From Emydura subglobosa (taxonomy: Eukaryota > Chordata > Testudines > Chelidae): a stretch of 64,000 nucleotides of DNA. Every line of letters starts with the position of its first letter. The stretch's first letter is position 1. The position numbers were made by a program, and so were the translations under genes. Of this stretch, positions 31,589 to 44,918 are shown in pieces. The notes beneath the pieces were generated by a model. That model searched no databases and was not told where the DNA came from. It worked only from the letters and a program-made list of their open reading frames with translations. The stretch covers positions 58,422,838 to 58,486,837 of the forward strand of contig ML679958.1 of NCBI GenBank assembly GCA_007922225.1, read 5' to 3'.

Positions 31589-34500
31589 GAAAAATGCATG
31601 CATTATGACAGATAAGAGGTAAATGAAGAGGGTTAACAAGGAATTTTAAGGGTGAATGGCTGGATACATAAATAAAAAGTACATTATTTAATCAGAAGCA
31701 AGTAAAAGAATTAATTGGTGGGTCTACTATGTTACCAGGAACATAGGAGGAGGAGGAAAAGGACATCTCAGAGATTTTAAATGATTTGTTTGCATCATCT
31801 TCATCACAGGGCAGTGAGATGCCATGATGATTAGAATAAAGTAGACTGAGATGTCTATCTGCTTTTCCAATATAAACATGTCCTCTTCTGCATGCAGTTA
31901 CAGACAATGTATGTGCTACTCATATCAATTTTACTTTTACAAAAGTAAAGTGTTAGTGAAGGAAATATCGGTTTTAGGTTTGTCTATAAATAAAGGTTAA
32001 TTTAAGTTTGTCAAGTCAATAATGTCATAGTGTTTAGTTTTTCAAACAGGCATTTCTGTTCACTAGATTTTTTTTTCCTCTCAAAATAAAAGATTGTTCC
32101 AGGAATTGCCTTTTAAGTTTATATCTACTATGTGGAACTGATCTCTTTCTTTCTTTCAGCATGAATTTTAATAGGAACTCCATAATAAATTTTGACTATA
32201 CAACTATATCAATTGTACACTACGACCGAACATGATAATATATCGCTTAGATTTGCCAAAGGTAAAGCTGGGCACATACAGCCTTAATTCTGATCTCTGA
32301 TGCACTTAATTACATGATTATATGTTATTCCCAAATAAAATAGAGTATACATAGTTTTTTATAATTATGGATGCAATGTGTAGTATCTTGTGGTATGTTT
32401 TTTATTCTTGTATGCTTAAATTATTTTAATTTTCCTGATAGCCTGATATTTTGCATACAATTTTCAAAGGCTCTGAGCTCAACTAAATCTAAACCATTGT
32501 TCACAGAAACAATCAAAACCACGGCTGAATGTCAACTTTCTTTTCCCAGCTATTTGTCAAAAAAGATTGCAAGAATTTTTTTGTTTAATAATGTGGAGAA
32601 TGCAATCTAATAATAACACTATGCTTCTGGCTAGGGCTTGGCATAGTTTAGACAAGCATTTGTAAAGCTTCCCTGAGTAATTCTGCCAGTGCAGATGGTG
32701 TCTTTGTTATGTGTCATTCAGATATGAAAGTACTATCCTAAACCTACCCTAAGTTATGTTCCTACTAAATGAACTAGAACAGCGTTTCTCAACTTTTTTG
32801 ATACCAGGGACCAGCTTGCTGCCTTCCTAAACTGTGTCAGGGAAATCTCAGGGGCCAGAAACACTGCACTGCACTAGTTATGCTCTCGGCCCCATTAACC
32901 AAATGGAAGTGTAGTTTTGATGAAAGCACAGAAATTCCAGATGCATATGGCTGATTTTTTGTTTTCTCCCAGACATGGAGTTCCAGGCATTTACCTGTGC
33001 AAAGTTCATCTTTTCTGTTAGTTAGTTCTAGTTTAGTTTTTCCATGTCCTCTTTGTAGCTGCAACCAGCTCTCCAACTGAATTGCAAAAATCCTTTCTCC
33101 AAGAAGAACTCATCCTGTCCTTTGTTACACATGGAGCTTCTGAGTCTGCATTCTGTTACACTGGTTTTAAACCCAGAATACGTTCTGTTACAGTCCCTGT
33201 AACATGCACCAGTTTAAAATTAGTGTAAGAAAGTAGTGAAACAAAATTTTTTTTCACCAGCCTTTTACAGCTGAATCTGAAGGCTTCCCAAATAGATAGC
33301 AACAGTGAATGCTGTCACACTACTATGAGCAGCTGCAGCTGTAATGTCTTTCAAATGAGCAACCAATTTTCTAAATATTCCAAGTGCAACTCTCATCAGT
33401 GGACTTTGAGAAAGCATTTATGACCCAGACTGAGTCAGCATCACTCTGGAACTCCCAGCATTCTAGAGTACATGGAATTGCACCATCTGAGAATGTGACA
33501 CTGGAGATCAACATACTCATTTAGGGCTTGATCCTGAGAAGGTGGTGAGTCAATGAGATTTTCAGAGACTGCAGGTACTTCTCAGGATATGGCCCTTATT
33601 ATGAGTTCAGAGACAGTTTTTATAATCACTTACCTGTGGAACCCTTTCCTTCACTTTGAAATGGCTGCTAAAGAATACTGGCCTACCCTATAAAGTGACA
33701 AGATAACAGTTGTGTACCTCCAGTATTCAGTCATCTACACAAAACTAGCATAAACTGTTGATGATTTGTTTAAAAGCATCTTAGTTGTATACATTAAACA
33801 GATGCTTATTTTCACTGTTTCTCTTAGTCTCAGATTCAAGTAAGATGGTTTCTGCTGCCATATGAAACAGGTGACTGAAGTGCAGGCCATCGGCTCCCTG
33901 AGGGGTTGGTAAAGCATTCCTGGTAGAGTATGCAGCACTGAATTTCAGTGATCACATGAGAAGTGTGGTGCTGAGAGCACCTGTACTGCACAGCCCCTCT
34001 TGCCAGGGGCCTGCTTTTTCTGTGGTGTTAGAGTCAAATAGCTCCTTTTAAAATCTCTGAATTGGAGCAGAGAACGCCTCATAAAAAAAAAAAAGAAAAA
34101 TGATGGAGACTATGCTGTAGGAAGCAGGCAGGGAGGTGAAATGGGTGGCTATTACTCTTCTCCATTTCTAGAGTCTATTGTCCAAATCCTTCCCTCGCTA
34201 AGTCAAATCTGTGTCTCCACATGTGAGGAGAGAAACATGAAATGTGGGGTAAGGTTCCTAAATTCTGCTGTATATTCCTCTCTGGAGTAGCATAAATATG
34301 GCTGGGGGCAGGGCTGGCACATGACCAGACACCAAGGATTCATGAGCCTCTGATCCAGATAATTTCGAGACCAAACACATGTCAGCTAATTCTGTGCCTG
34401 TATATGCCTCCCACTTCCTCCCTCAGCACTGGCAGCACAGCTGTCGTTTGTATTCCTATTGGGCCTCCCTTGTCACAGTGCTCACATAACCCTGTCAATG

Positions 34501-35080
34501 GCAGCACAGGCAAGGTGTAAGTTGTTGCCAGTAGCATTGCTTTTGCACTGCTGATCCTGACATCAGTTACGGCAGTTTGCTCCTGGAACATGGCATATTA
34601 ACCAGCACTTCACTGTCACCTTCTCCTTCTGTCTCCCCTGAATGGATTTACAGTGTAAGTACAGCAAAGGAATTGTTGGTGACTCTGTATCGCCACTCTG
34701 GCCAGATGTGGTTTAGAAGGGCCTAATCAGTTGTGTGATGGGAGTTGAATGGTGCTTAGCCCTTTGCCAGATTAGGTCCAGTATGCATAGCCCCATTTCC
34801 CCTTTGTGCTGCCCTGTAGCAACAAGCTCAGTTGTTAGCATCATTAGTCAGAGCATAGTGCCAGCTATTCTATATTTCCCTGCGAAAGAGAGGGGAATGT
34901 ACGGCCCTTTGGTTTCCAGCTAACTCTGAATTTAACCTAACTGATTTGACTATGTTAAATAGCGAGGGCCTGGTTCTTGTTTTCACTAAAGCAACTTTAC
35001 ACCATTCTGGTAGTTAAAGGGCCTGACTACTTTCTCCCACCTCATTTCTCCCTTGGTCTGGCTGCTTTGCACTGCTCCTT
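31589..35080. other. Intergenic, mostly unrecognised
   Basis: A hAT left end, CAGCGTTTCTCAACTTTTTT, is at 32,782-32,801 and continues to about 32,890 ('gataccagggaccagcttgctgcc'); its partner end was not found. A short MITE-like palindrome is at 33,523-33,598. No exon was recognised. Confidence 0.5.
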
Positions 35081-35459
35081 ATGAGTGCATAAGCCAGTGG
35101 CATGCCGGGACCGTTTTAGTAAGGTGAGCAACAACTTGCTTGCCTTAGGGGGGTCCAAAATGGTTTCTTTCATGAGGCGTGACTCATCTGTATGGTGCGT
35201 GCGAGGTCATGCTGTGTGAAGGATTCCATTTTGTTCTTGGGGGCCAGGTGGAATTGTCCAGTGGGCCACCAGTTGGACAATGGACAGCCAGTCAGGCATA
35301 CAGTGCACACACAGATGGCATGCCCCCTGGAGGCAGCTGAGGATTCCCTTTGCCTAGGGGAGTGCCTGGGTGGGGTTGAACTAGCATAGCCAATTCTATA
35401 TTACCTGCTCCTGGTCCCTCCCACCACCCTTCCTTGCACTGGGGCAGGCCCACCAACAG

Positions 35460-36110
35460 GCGTGCAGGGGAGGCAAAGGGGACAATTGGCCAGGGACCTG
35501 GAGATTTTAAGGGGGCCTGGACATTTTAAAAGGGGCCTGGGCCATGACCGGCAGGCTGAAAGCTTCCCCTTCAGGATGCTAGTTCCCCATCCTGCCTCTT
35601 CCGCCGGGGCCCCTGGCCACAGTCCAGCCCCACTCTACCCCCACCCCCTCACCGCCGCATCCCTCCCCACCAGTCCATTTCCCCACTTGGCCCCCCTCCT
35701 CCCTTCCACACCTCCCTTTTCCTGCTAGGCCTCCCTGCAGCCATGTCCCCCCGCCCTCCTCAGTCCTACCCCCACTCTCTCTTGCCACGTGCATCCCTTC
35801 TCTCTTCCCCTGCTCATCCCCCCGCCGCTGCTTGCCGTGTCCCTCCTTCCCCCTGCCTCTGCTTAACCCCTCCAGCTGTTGCTTGTCACCTGGGGGAAAG
35901 GGGAGTGTGAAAGAAAGGAGGGTGACTGAGTGATAGGGGGAAGGGACGCGGCGGTAAGCAGGCCATGAGTGGGAGGGGACAGGATCTGGGACAGACTGTG
36001 GGTGGGGCTGTGGGCAGAAGGGGCGGGGCCACAGGCGGAAGGGGCGGGGTGGGACTGTTCTGCCTTGAGGCCTGGAATTCCTGTCGGCAGGCCTGCACTT
36101 GGGCATGTGT
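35460..36110. repeat. Pyrimidine/purine-rich low-complexity block
   Basis: Positions 35,580-35,880 are runs of C and T on the + strand. Positions 35,885-36,060 are G-rich ('ggaaggggcggggt', 'gggcggggccacagg'). The ORFs here (up to 175 codons) owe their length to composition. CpG density is modest and I see no promoter or first exon attached. Confidence 0.6.
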
Positions 36111-36589
36111 AAGGCAGGAGTGCATCTCTATTCCTGGGTCAGCAAAATGGTCCCTAGAGGGATGATAGAGCCTTTGCAAGTTAGCACAGCCATTGTGTGG
36201 TATTTCAGGAAAAAAGGAGTACTGTAGGGAACAGCAGCTTCTTCTTACAACCTGTTTCCTGAGTTGTGCAACACTGTCAGCCTGGAGGAAACTGTTCTGC
36301 AACCAAGGATTCAATCCAGTTTCTAAGGTAATTTGTATTTTCTGTGAGCCAGGTGAGGTTCAGACTTTCAAAGCACATATACAGGATACAAATAATTTGC
36401 CTGAAATGAAAGGCAAGAATAAGATTGAATATGTTTATTTGCTTCAGGGTTTTGAACTGACATTCATGAGTTTAGTATCTGAGTGCTTCTCAGGTTACTA
36501 GATTGGAATAACATAGTCTTCATGGAGTTTCTGCTTTTCTACCTTTCCTTGCTTATAGGAAGCTGTTTCCTTAAAATGTTTTTAGAGGA

Positions 36590-36760
36590 GAACAAGTAAA
36601 AGTCCAGTATGATTCCAGTTATCCAAATTCCCTTTCTCCAGAAATCCTAATTATCTGAATTGAGAGTGTGTCCACCCATGTAGCCCTATTAATTGTCGTT
36701 AGTCAATCACTTAGGTTTGTCCAAAGGCCCAGTTATCCAAAAGTTTTGGATGTCTCCCCA
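36590..36760. repeat. Tigger-like DNA element remnant
   Basis: 'gtatgattccagttatccaaattccctttctccagaaatcctaattatctgaatt' and 'ggcccagttatccaaaagttttggat' carry the 'ttatccaaa..ttatctgaa' wording typical of Tigger ends. It is degraded, and no terminal pair was fixed. Confidence 0.45.
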
Positions 36761-37138
36761 GCCATTCAGGTACATGTGAGCATACTGTATTTAAAACATT
36801 GCATTGCCTGTAACCTTCATGTAAGCACAAATCTATTCCCCACACGTGCAAAGAGATAGACATGAAAAAAACGTTCAAAGAGGTTGTAAACCTGCACACA
36901 GCATTGCACAGCTTGTTCAAGATTTTACTTAAAATGAAAAGGCCTGAACTGACAAACTGCATAGAGGATCCAAGTGTGCTCTCACTGAATTCACTGGGAA
37001 TTTTGTAGAGTACACCTATAATTTTCAAAGAAAATTTGTGTGACCATTCTGATTAAGCCACCGAAACCCATAACTATGAAACCTCACATTGCCTAGACAG
37101 CACTAAAATGCAGCTAGAATAACTTGAATCTCCTGTAC

Positions 37139-37983
37139 CAGTGGTTTCCAACCTGTGGCCTGGGGGCCAAAAGTGGCCCGCGGGGTCTTTCAAAGTGGGC
37201 CGCCGCCGCTCTCTTGCTGTCTGCAGAAGGGAGCTGTCGCCTAAGGAGCCAGGTGGAGCACGTTGCTGCAGGGCTACAAGACCAGTGTGGGCTCCTTGCT
37301 ACAGCCAAGGGGAGGGGAGATCAGCACTCCCCTCCCGCTGGCTGTTGCAGGGACCATGACAAAGCACTCCACCTGGGTCCCTAGGCACTGAGGTCCCTGC
37401 TGGAGCTAGAGGGAAGGTAACATTGGTTTCCTGTCCTCCTGGCTACACAAGGGAGCCACTGCCTATGAACCCAAGTGGAGCCCTAGGGCTACAGGACACG
37501 TGCTGCAGCCAGAGGGATGGGAGATCAGCAAAGAGACAGCCTCCTCGCCAAACTTCTTCCATCTGGTTGCAGTGGGGGAAGGAGCACTGCTGGCGGAGTA
37601 GCCAGGACACACCATGCTTGAAGAGGGGTAAGACTCTAAAAATCAGCGCCTTTCGGTTTGGCCTGCACTTAGCAGGCCACCCACTGTGACTTAGCTGCCA
37701 GGCCATGTGATTCAGTGTGTAGTGACAGTCACTTATTTACACTAGTGCTTTGTGTGTGTGATATACTGTGAGTAATTGTAGGTGTAAAATAGTGACGTAA
37801 AAATCAGCAAATGTAAAAATGAGCAAAGTAGCATCAAAATATTAACTTTAAATATGTAGTGATTTGTAGTCCTTAATGGTGTATTCGTCAATACATTTTT
37901 TATGAGTTTGATAGACTGGTGGCCCTTCAGGGTTGTAAAAATGATATTTGTGGCCCTCGAGCCAAAAAGGTTGGGAAACACTG
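37139..37983. mobile_element. hAT non-autonomous element (845 bp) with target duplication
   Basis: The left terminus CAGTGGTTTCCAACCTG and the inverse of the right end CAGTGTTTCCCAACCT match at about 14 of 16 positions. The flanks TCCTGTAC (37,131-37,138) and ACCTATAC (37,984-37,991) agree at 6 of 8 positions, as expected for an old 8-bp hAT duplication. The interior is GC-rich at the left and AT-rich at the right, with no transposase motif. Confidence 0.8.
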
Positions 37984-37991
37984 ACCTATAC

Positions 37992-40478
37992 CTTTGCTAA
38001 GATAATCCTAGGGTATGAAGTAGCAGAATGTATTGCAAGACGAGGCTCAGATGCAAGAGCCTCCTGGAGCAAACTGGCACACAGGACTACAGTTGCACTT
38101 GAACTTCGGAAAAGGACAAATATACACAAATGTGACACACCGATCATTTTAAATCTCAATAAACGAATAGCTGAAAGGGGGTCAGTCACACAAGCCATGC
38201 TTTAGCTGTAGTGGAAAGCAAGCACAGCATCTGCAAGCTTCCAGAGAAGAGACTTTTTTCTGCAGACACCATGAATGTAGTGACACGGGGCCTATGGAGC
38301 TACATTGAGAATCTGACCTGCAGGGGCTAATATTCCATTGCCTTGCACCTTCTTTGGTCATTAGACCTACACAAAGTGAATGTAAAATGCTGCCATTCTG
38401 ATCCCATCATATTTTACCTCCCCTTTGCATTCTGTGGACAAAATTCACTGCTGTGTAGAGACCAGCACAATGCTTTGGTACCATTTAAGTCCCATTTTGA
38501 GGCGATACAATCACCATATGATTTGTCCTTTTGACTGACAACCATGGTAGCATACCATGTTGAATACAATGTCCCTGGAGCAGCTGGTAGCAAGGACTAA
38601 ACTTAGCACCTCTGAATATAAAAAAGAGAAGAAAAAAAAAAGAGAAGCTTCTCTTGCCTGAGCTAAGGAAACCAGGTTCCTTAAGGCAACAACTGTGGCA
38701 GACTCATAAATTCTCTATACATGGACTAGCTACTGGAGGGGAACAGAAGCCACACTGTGTTATCATGATAATGAGAACATCACAGTTCCGCAGATCAGAT
38801 AAAACAATTTTTAGAAAAGATATATCCAGCAGCATGATGTTATATGTCAACCACTGCCAGGTGTTGACAAGAAACATCTGCTCTGAGCAGCTCTTTGCAC
38901 TTGCTTCTGGTACCGGCCACTTTCAGACAGGATAGTGGACTAGATGGATCACTGATCTGATCTATACAATTTTTAACTATATTTTCTGAGCAAGCTTTAT
39001 CCTTAGCTTTACTTGCAATTAAACCATTGCTTACACCCATTGTGAGCTAGAGGTAAATTTGGAGGTGTGTCCAAGACTCTAGAGCCTTGACAAGTATGAG
39101 TTGACAGGCAATTTGCTGTTGCACATCCCTTTTGTGTCAAAGCTGTATTAACTTGTTCTTTAAGCCTCCTTAATTACATAGGCCAGAATCCACACGAGTT
39201 GCAACCCCAAGTTTGGGTGTCATTCAGACATTAAAGGAGCTGACAGAGTGTTCAGGTGCTGACTGCCTTAAGGATTCTATTGTGTGTCTCAGGGAATGAA
39301 AAAGTCAAGGCCACCAAAACTTTGTGTCAGGCAGTGTGATGCAGATGACAGTCTCCCTAGCAACCATCGAAAAATTCTGTGGTTATACAATGAAATCTAG
39401 ATAGCTTTTCATTCATCAGATCACATGGGTCAGATGCACTTTCTCTCTCTACCATCTATTACAAAAGTCACTGGGATTTTAATTGCCTCTTCAAAATCAG
39501 CAGGAAAGAGGAAAACAAGAGAGGCACAAGTAGGCACACCTGGGCACCTAGTGAATGTAATATTTTTAGTGACTTTTTTGAAGCTTGTATTATTGTAAAA
39601 TGTCTCAACACTGTGTTCCGAAGGGTAGTGAAATCAAGGCTAATGCAACAAGCTTTGCAAGCTCCATACAGTGCTTGTATTCATTATTATGCTGCATGCA
39701 TGAGTGGATCTTACTATGTGAACATAAGCTTCTGACAGAGCTTGTGAACCTGCATTCGGTTGTTTGGCAATTACACTGTCCCTTAATCAAGTGTTGGCAC
39801 TGAACTGATTTTAGAAAGACTGGGGGCTTGGCTGTACAAGGGCAGCAAGTATACAAGTGCCAGTCTGAGTTTTTAAAACAGGAGCCAGGCAATAAGACCA
39901 AGGCAATAATACTCCATTTTGGAAATGGCATAAGTTGCAAATGATGGGCTATGTTCTCTCATTAGTCCATGTACAGGACTCCTCAGTGAACTCAATGGAG
40001 AGTTCTGCATAAAATAGATGGGAGGATATAGTCTGATGCATGGGGTTTGTGTGTGTTCATGAATTATAAGCAGAACTAGCAGTGATGCCTATAATTAAGG
40101 TTGCCTAATACTTCCCATTATAAGACTCTGTTTTCAGTTGCTTATAACTTTTCCAAAATAACTGTTTTGGCCTGAAATTTTCCATGCCTCAGGCTGAATT
40201 TCTTCTCCTTTAAAGATTTTTTCAGGGAACAAAGTTAGTATTGTTTTGCCAATGTTAAAAAAATTCTTATAACCCTTTCATTGAGAAGCTCTCGCACCTG
40301 CATCCACTGGATCAGGAACTTCAGATTTGGTGAGGAAGGGGTCTTTCCCTGGAATCAGAAAAATACCTTTTGCTGTTCATGTAAAAATCGACCCAAATTT
40401 GGCCAGGTAAGGAGCTCTGGAAATCTCAGGTTGCACATGCTCCCTAGAGACTGTTAGACCTTGGCAGCTAAATTCTTT
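37992..40478. other. Intergenic, with one CR1 tail remnant
   Basis: Positions 38,905-38,975 ('ttctggtaccggccactttcagacaggatagtggactagatggatcactgatctga') match the diverged CR1 3' end in + orientation. Nothing else is recognised. Confidence 0.5.
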
Positions 40479-40479
40479 T

Positions 40480-42010
40480 TAGATTCCGTCTGTATTGGGT
40501 ATACTACAGCACAGCATGACGGGCTGAGCAGAACTGCTCCTCCCACTAGCCAGGAAATGCTGCAGTGCCAGGCAGCAGATTTGTGAACAGGGAGACTCTC
40601 TCTTCTGTGCTCTCATTAGTCCTGCTGGTGCCCATGAAAAGGAAGATATCCCTGCTCGTGTTTGCCAACAAAATCTCATGGTCAGTTGTATCAAAGGGTA
40701 TTGACAGATCTAAAAGAATCAGCATGGACACTTTATCTTGTTCATTGCCAGGAGGATATATATAATCAACAAATGCAACCAGTACGATTTCTATCACATA
40801 TCAAGGCCTATAACCAGATTGCCCAGAGTCAAGGAAATCTGAGAAATCAAGAAACAGGCAGAGCTGCCTTGCCACAACATTCTCAGTAACCTTCCCTAAA
40901 AATGGGAGACGGGACACAGGTTGAAAATCACTTTCAACATCAAGAGTTGATTTTTTAAGTATAGGCCTCATGATTGCTTCTTTCAGAGCTGCTGGAATCC
41001 TGCCACCCATTGTGATGGGGTGTCCATCCCACACAGGATTGGAAGTTACTAAGATGGCCAGGTAGGCCTATTGACTCCGCAGGCTGCACCTGGAGGAAGA
41101 GCCACGGAGCAGGGAATTGTTTGCAAGCAGGCTCTGTTGGGTGGAAACTGATGCGGCCTATAAAGCCAGGAAGCTGGCAACAGACAGGGGTTTCTGGGAA
41201 AGGCAGCAGTCACTCCCTGGAAAGAGGGAGGAGGAGATTTTGGAGCTGGTACTCCCATACCAAGGGGGAGAACCAGAAGAGTAAGAAGCAGTCCAGGGAA
41301 AGAGCCGTGAGGGCTGGGAGTGTAAAGTGTTGGGTGTAGGATCCCTGGACCAGAACCTGGAGTAGAGGGTGGGCCCAGGTTCCCCTACCAGCCACTGAAG
41401 GTGTGGCACCTGAAGCAGTGAATGAAAAGACTGCCTAGGGCTGCTGAAGGAAAGACTTTGATATACCCCAGAAAAGGGGACTGCTGAGTGACCTGGCCAG
41501 AGAGCTGAATCATGAAGAGGACATTGCAATTCCTGGGATGAGAAAGGAGCTGCAGAGAAAGAGACAGCATATGGCATGTGACCTCAGGAAGGGCATTGGC
41601 CTTGAAAGCTAATCCCCAGAGTAACCAGGAGGAGGTGCCAGACGAACAGTGAGTGGTGCACCCTGTCACACCCATAGAGAAACACTGACATTCTCAACCA
41701 CCACTCTACCCAGTACTTTCCTACTGGCCTTCACCAGTCAGGAAGGACAAAGGTCCACATCACAGATTGTGCCACAAAGCTGCCCCAGCACCTTTATAGT
41801 GATAATGAGCTATACTGGTTGAAAAGCAGGCAGCAAAGACATAGTATTCGGCCTTTCAAGACATGTTCTGTTTCCACGGCAGCAGATAGCTCAGTCAGAA
41901 TCTGAACAATTTTATTTACAAAGTCACATGAAAGCTCTTCACAGTGAGAAAACCTTGACTTAGCAACCAAGTTGAGATAGTGAGGATTTAGCAAGCTCGC
42001 TACCACTCAA
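40480..42010 (-). mobile_element. Antisense L2/L3-CR1-like LINE fragment, split by a solo LTR
   Basis: On the - strand: GRIPAALKEAIMRPILKKST, then PVSRLPFLGKVTENVVARQL, FLDSGQSGYRP (41,034-40,801) and LILLDLSIPFDTTDHEILL (about 40,720), which is reverse transcriptase domain A (usual form LLDLSAAFDTIDH). The upstream part, 42,006-41,800, encodes HCEELSCDFVNKIVQILTEL-like sequence of the linker before the RT domain. The RT catalytic xADD block is not found, so the fragment is internally truncated. The LTR at 41,011-41,670 interrupts it right before GRIPAAL. Confidence 0.82.
41011..41670 (+). mobile_element. Solo LTR (660 bp) with perfect 5-bp target duplication
   Basis: It begins TGTGATGGGGTGTCCATC and ends GGTGCACCCTGTCACA, giving complementary TGTGA/TCACA termini. 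CCCAT flanks it exactly at 41,006-41,010 and 41,671-41,675. A TATA-like 'ggcctataaagcc' is at about 41,155-41,168. No internal retroviral or Gypsy coding region is present. ORFs of up to 139 codons inside are not genes. Confidence 0.92.
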
Positions 42011-42185
42011 CAGTTCCACTATGCCAGACTTTCCAGATGTTATGTTAGGAGAAAAGAAACCTTTCTTAGTTTCCCACATAGCCCTGGCATAGAATCTTAA
42101 AATCCCAGAAAACTGCATTTAGTATAAAGTACATCAAAAATGTATAAAGTACTTCCAAAAACTAGTTGAAAAAATCGGGCCCTAA

Positions 42186-42310
42186 GTGTCTCATGTACCC
42201 ACAATTAGTACACACTTGGCTATCTGGGTCTTAGTTTCTCTATGTCTCACTTCCCTATCTGTAAAATAGGGATAATATTACCACCTCACTGAAGTGTTAT
42301 GATGATAAAT
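42186..42310 (+). mobile_element. MIR-type SINE fragment
   Basis: 'gggtcttagtttctctatgtctcacttccctatctgtaaaatagggataatattaccacctcactgaagtgttatgatgataaat' matches the core and 3' part of tRNA-derived MIR/CORE-SINEs. A second copy is at 59,310. Confidence 0.88.
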
Positions 42311-43162
42311 ATCAATGATTTTTTTATTTAAGCCACAAGGGCCAGTTAGTACTCTAAACAAAAGCACTTCATTAGTCCTATCCAGGTCCTGTAATATTTC
42401 ATAATCCTCTACTCTAGGGCACAAAAAAAATCTTCCTTTTTTTTTCATTAACACAGTATTTTTGCTATTCCTTTTTAAAATTTTTCTGTAGTAGGCTTTT
42501 GAATTCCTGTTTAATCAAGGGTATTTCTATGTCAATCCTTCCATTTTTTTTACATCATTTTTAGCTGCTTTGTCTGTCATTTCATTCCCTATATCCCATA
42601 TATTCTGGGATCCAAACTACTGCTACGTATCCCTATCTGGACTAACTCTGTTATTATACATATAACTTCATTGACTAAATCACTTCTGCATATGGAGACA
42701 CCCATTTTTATTGCCATATGGTCAGAGATCGAAGCTGAAAAAATGATGGCTGCTGCTGGGTGTACATCTCAGATCCAATTTAATGCTAGCATTATTGCTA
42801 CTAGTTTGACTGTCATGATAGCTACATAGACAGATATTCTTTTAGATGTATTAATTCCCAATTTTGGTATGCAATATGCTGTCCCTAATCTTCCTGGTTT
42901 TACTTTTTTGAACTTATCTGTATATATTTGACAAAACCATCTCCACTTTTCATCTGTATGCTGGTACATTCTCTCTTAATCCTTTGTTGATTCTGTTTTC
43001 AGTAACCTCAATATTCCTGCTCCTAACCCATAGAGCACAATCATCTGCAAATACAGTAACAACTACCCTGGAATTTATTTGTTTTGGAATGTCATATATC
43101 ATAATATTAAAATAAGATTGGCTGGATAACACTTCCCTATGGTGTCCCATTTTTTAAATTAA

Positions 43163-43512
43163 AGTAGAACCTAGAGTTATGAACACTTTGGGAATGGAGG
43201 TTGTTTGTAACTCTGAAGTGTTCGTATCACTGAACAAAACATTATGGCTGCTCTTTCAAAAGTTACAACTGAACATTGACTTAATACAGCTTTGAAACTT
43301 TACTATGCAGAAGAGAAATTACCTTGTCAAATCTTTTTTTTAAACTTTCATTTTTTAGTTGTTTGTTTAACACAGGACTCTGCTGTATTTGGTTTGGGTT
43401 TTTTTATTTTTATCTCTGCTGCTGTTTGATTGCATATTTCCAGTTACAAATGAAGTGTGTGGTTGACTTGTGAGTTCATAACTCTGGTCTTGTAATTCTG
43501 AGGTTCTACTGT
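43163..43512. mobile_element. Tigger-like MITE inside the I/Nimb LINE
   Basis: The left end 'agtagaacctagagttatgaac' and the inverse of the right end 'cagtagaacctcagaattacaag' form an imperfect inverted pair. An inner 'agagttatgaact' repeat lies near 43,483-43,473 (inverse). TA is found at the borders. It splits the RT gene between the GKVMLNTDTV and GSVLS-type blocks. Confidence 0.65.
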
Positions 43513-44918
43513 ATCTGTGTTCAACATAACTTTCCCAGCTCTGACCTGCATGGTCCTTTTACTCAAAAATTCTCTAATCCACCCATACATTCTTCCTCTT
43601 ATCCCTATTGCACCTACTTCATACAATAAACCTCCCTTCATAGTATGTCATGTGTCTTTTCAATATATAGAAAGACCACTATCATGAAACCCTCGTGCCG
43701 CATACTTTTTCGAATTTCAGTTTTTAATTTAGCAATATGACTAATGATGCACCCTCCTAAAACCACTCTGCACCTTATCTGTAATGCTGTTGTTTTCCAA
43801 ATAGGAAACCAATCTTTCCTTCCTTTTTCTCTCCATAATGTTACCCAGATAGGATGTAAAGGCACTTGGTCTATAGGCCTCTACTTTTGTGGATAGTGTG
43901 CTTGGTTTTCGTATTAGAATTACTTCTGCATGTGTCCTTTTTAAATAATTCCAAGAGAACTCTAAAACTGCTTTCAGAGAGAGATTTAAACATTGTTACA
44001 TGTATTATCTTTACCTGGGGATGTATTCTTGCTGATATCAATAGATTTCTCAAGTTCTTACATACAAAACCATTCATTCAGAATAGTATCTTTACGTTTA
44101 GCCCAACTACATAATAGATTCTGATTCTCTTCAATGAATTGTCTTTTAATCTGGTGGAAAATTTAACTTTGGTTTACATCATTACTCACCCCCCGGGAAA
44201 GTTTCTGCTTTCTAATTATCAGAACTTCTAACTAAGTTATTGGTCCCAAAAAGACCTTGGATATGGCTATTCTTAGTCTAAATTACATTGTCTTTTAATT
44301 TGCCTGTATATTTTTGATGTCTTGGTATCTTTGTCCAGAGTACTTCCTCCAACCCTTTTTTTGATTTTTTTAAAAATAATTCTTTGTGCTATTGCCTGAC
44401 TTCTTTTATGCTTCATTCGATCTTTACTATTCACTGTATTTCTTTGCCTTTTTATAGGCTTTGTTCCTTTTTTAAACTGCCATTTTGCACTCCTCATTCC
44501 ATCATGGAAATGAGTTTTTAGTTTTGAGGTATTTCAATATCCTAGGTATGGCCACAATAGCTGCTGCTATTAATCTGTTATATTATCATTGAAATTCTCA
44601 GTCATCACTCATACAGTGATTATTCACAAACTCAGTACACTTACTTATAAATAGTTCCCAGTTAGCTTTCTTAAAATTCCAGGTGGGTATTATTCCATTA
44701 CCTTCAACCTTATCTTGCCCTTGAAAAGTAATGAGCATAGGGAAATGATTACTCCCCATTCCTTCTTCCTTATATATTTCCCAGTTGCTTTTACTTCCAA
44801 TATCTTCTGTTATAATTTCCAGGTCTAATCAGGAAAAACTACCATCTGTTGCATTAAATCTAGTTGGGGTGCCATCATTTAAAATCAGTAGTCTGCTTTC
44901 ATCAATAAACTTTTCTAA

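Noticed and set aside
35579..36106. 175-codon open frame on - strand and companions
   Set aside because: It comes from C/T-rich and G-rich low-complexity sequence. The residues are Gly/Arg/Pro runs with no motif.
35885..36110. Possible CpG island / promoter of a downstream gene such as GTF2F2
   Set aside because: The block is short, lacks a first-exon reading frame with the expected protein start, and is bordered by repeats. No GTF2F2 exon could be read anywhere to 64,000.
41158..41675. 139- and 96-codon frames on - strand
   Set aside because: They lie wholly inside the solo LTR whose borders are fixed by the CCCAT duplication. There are no retroviral or Gypsy motifs.
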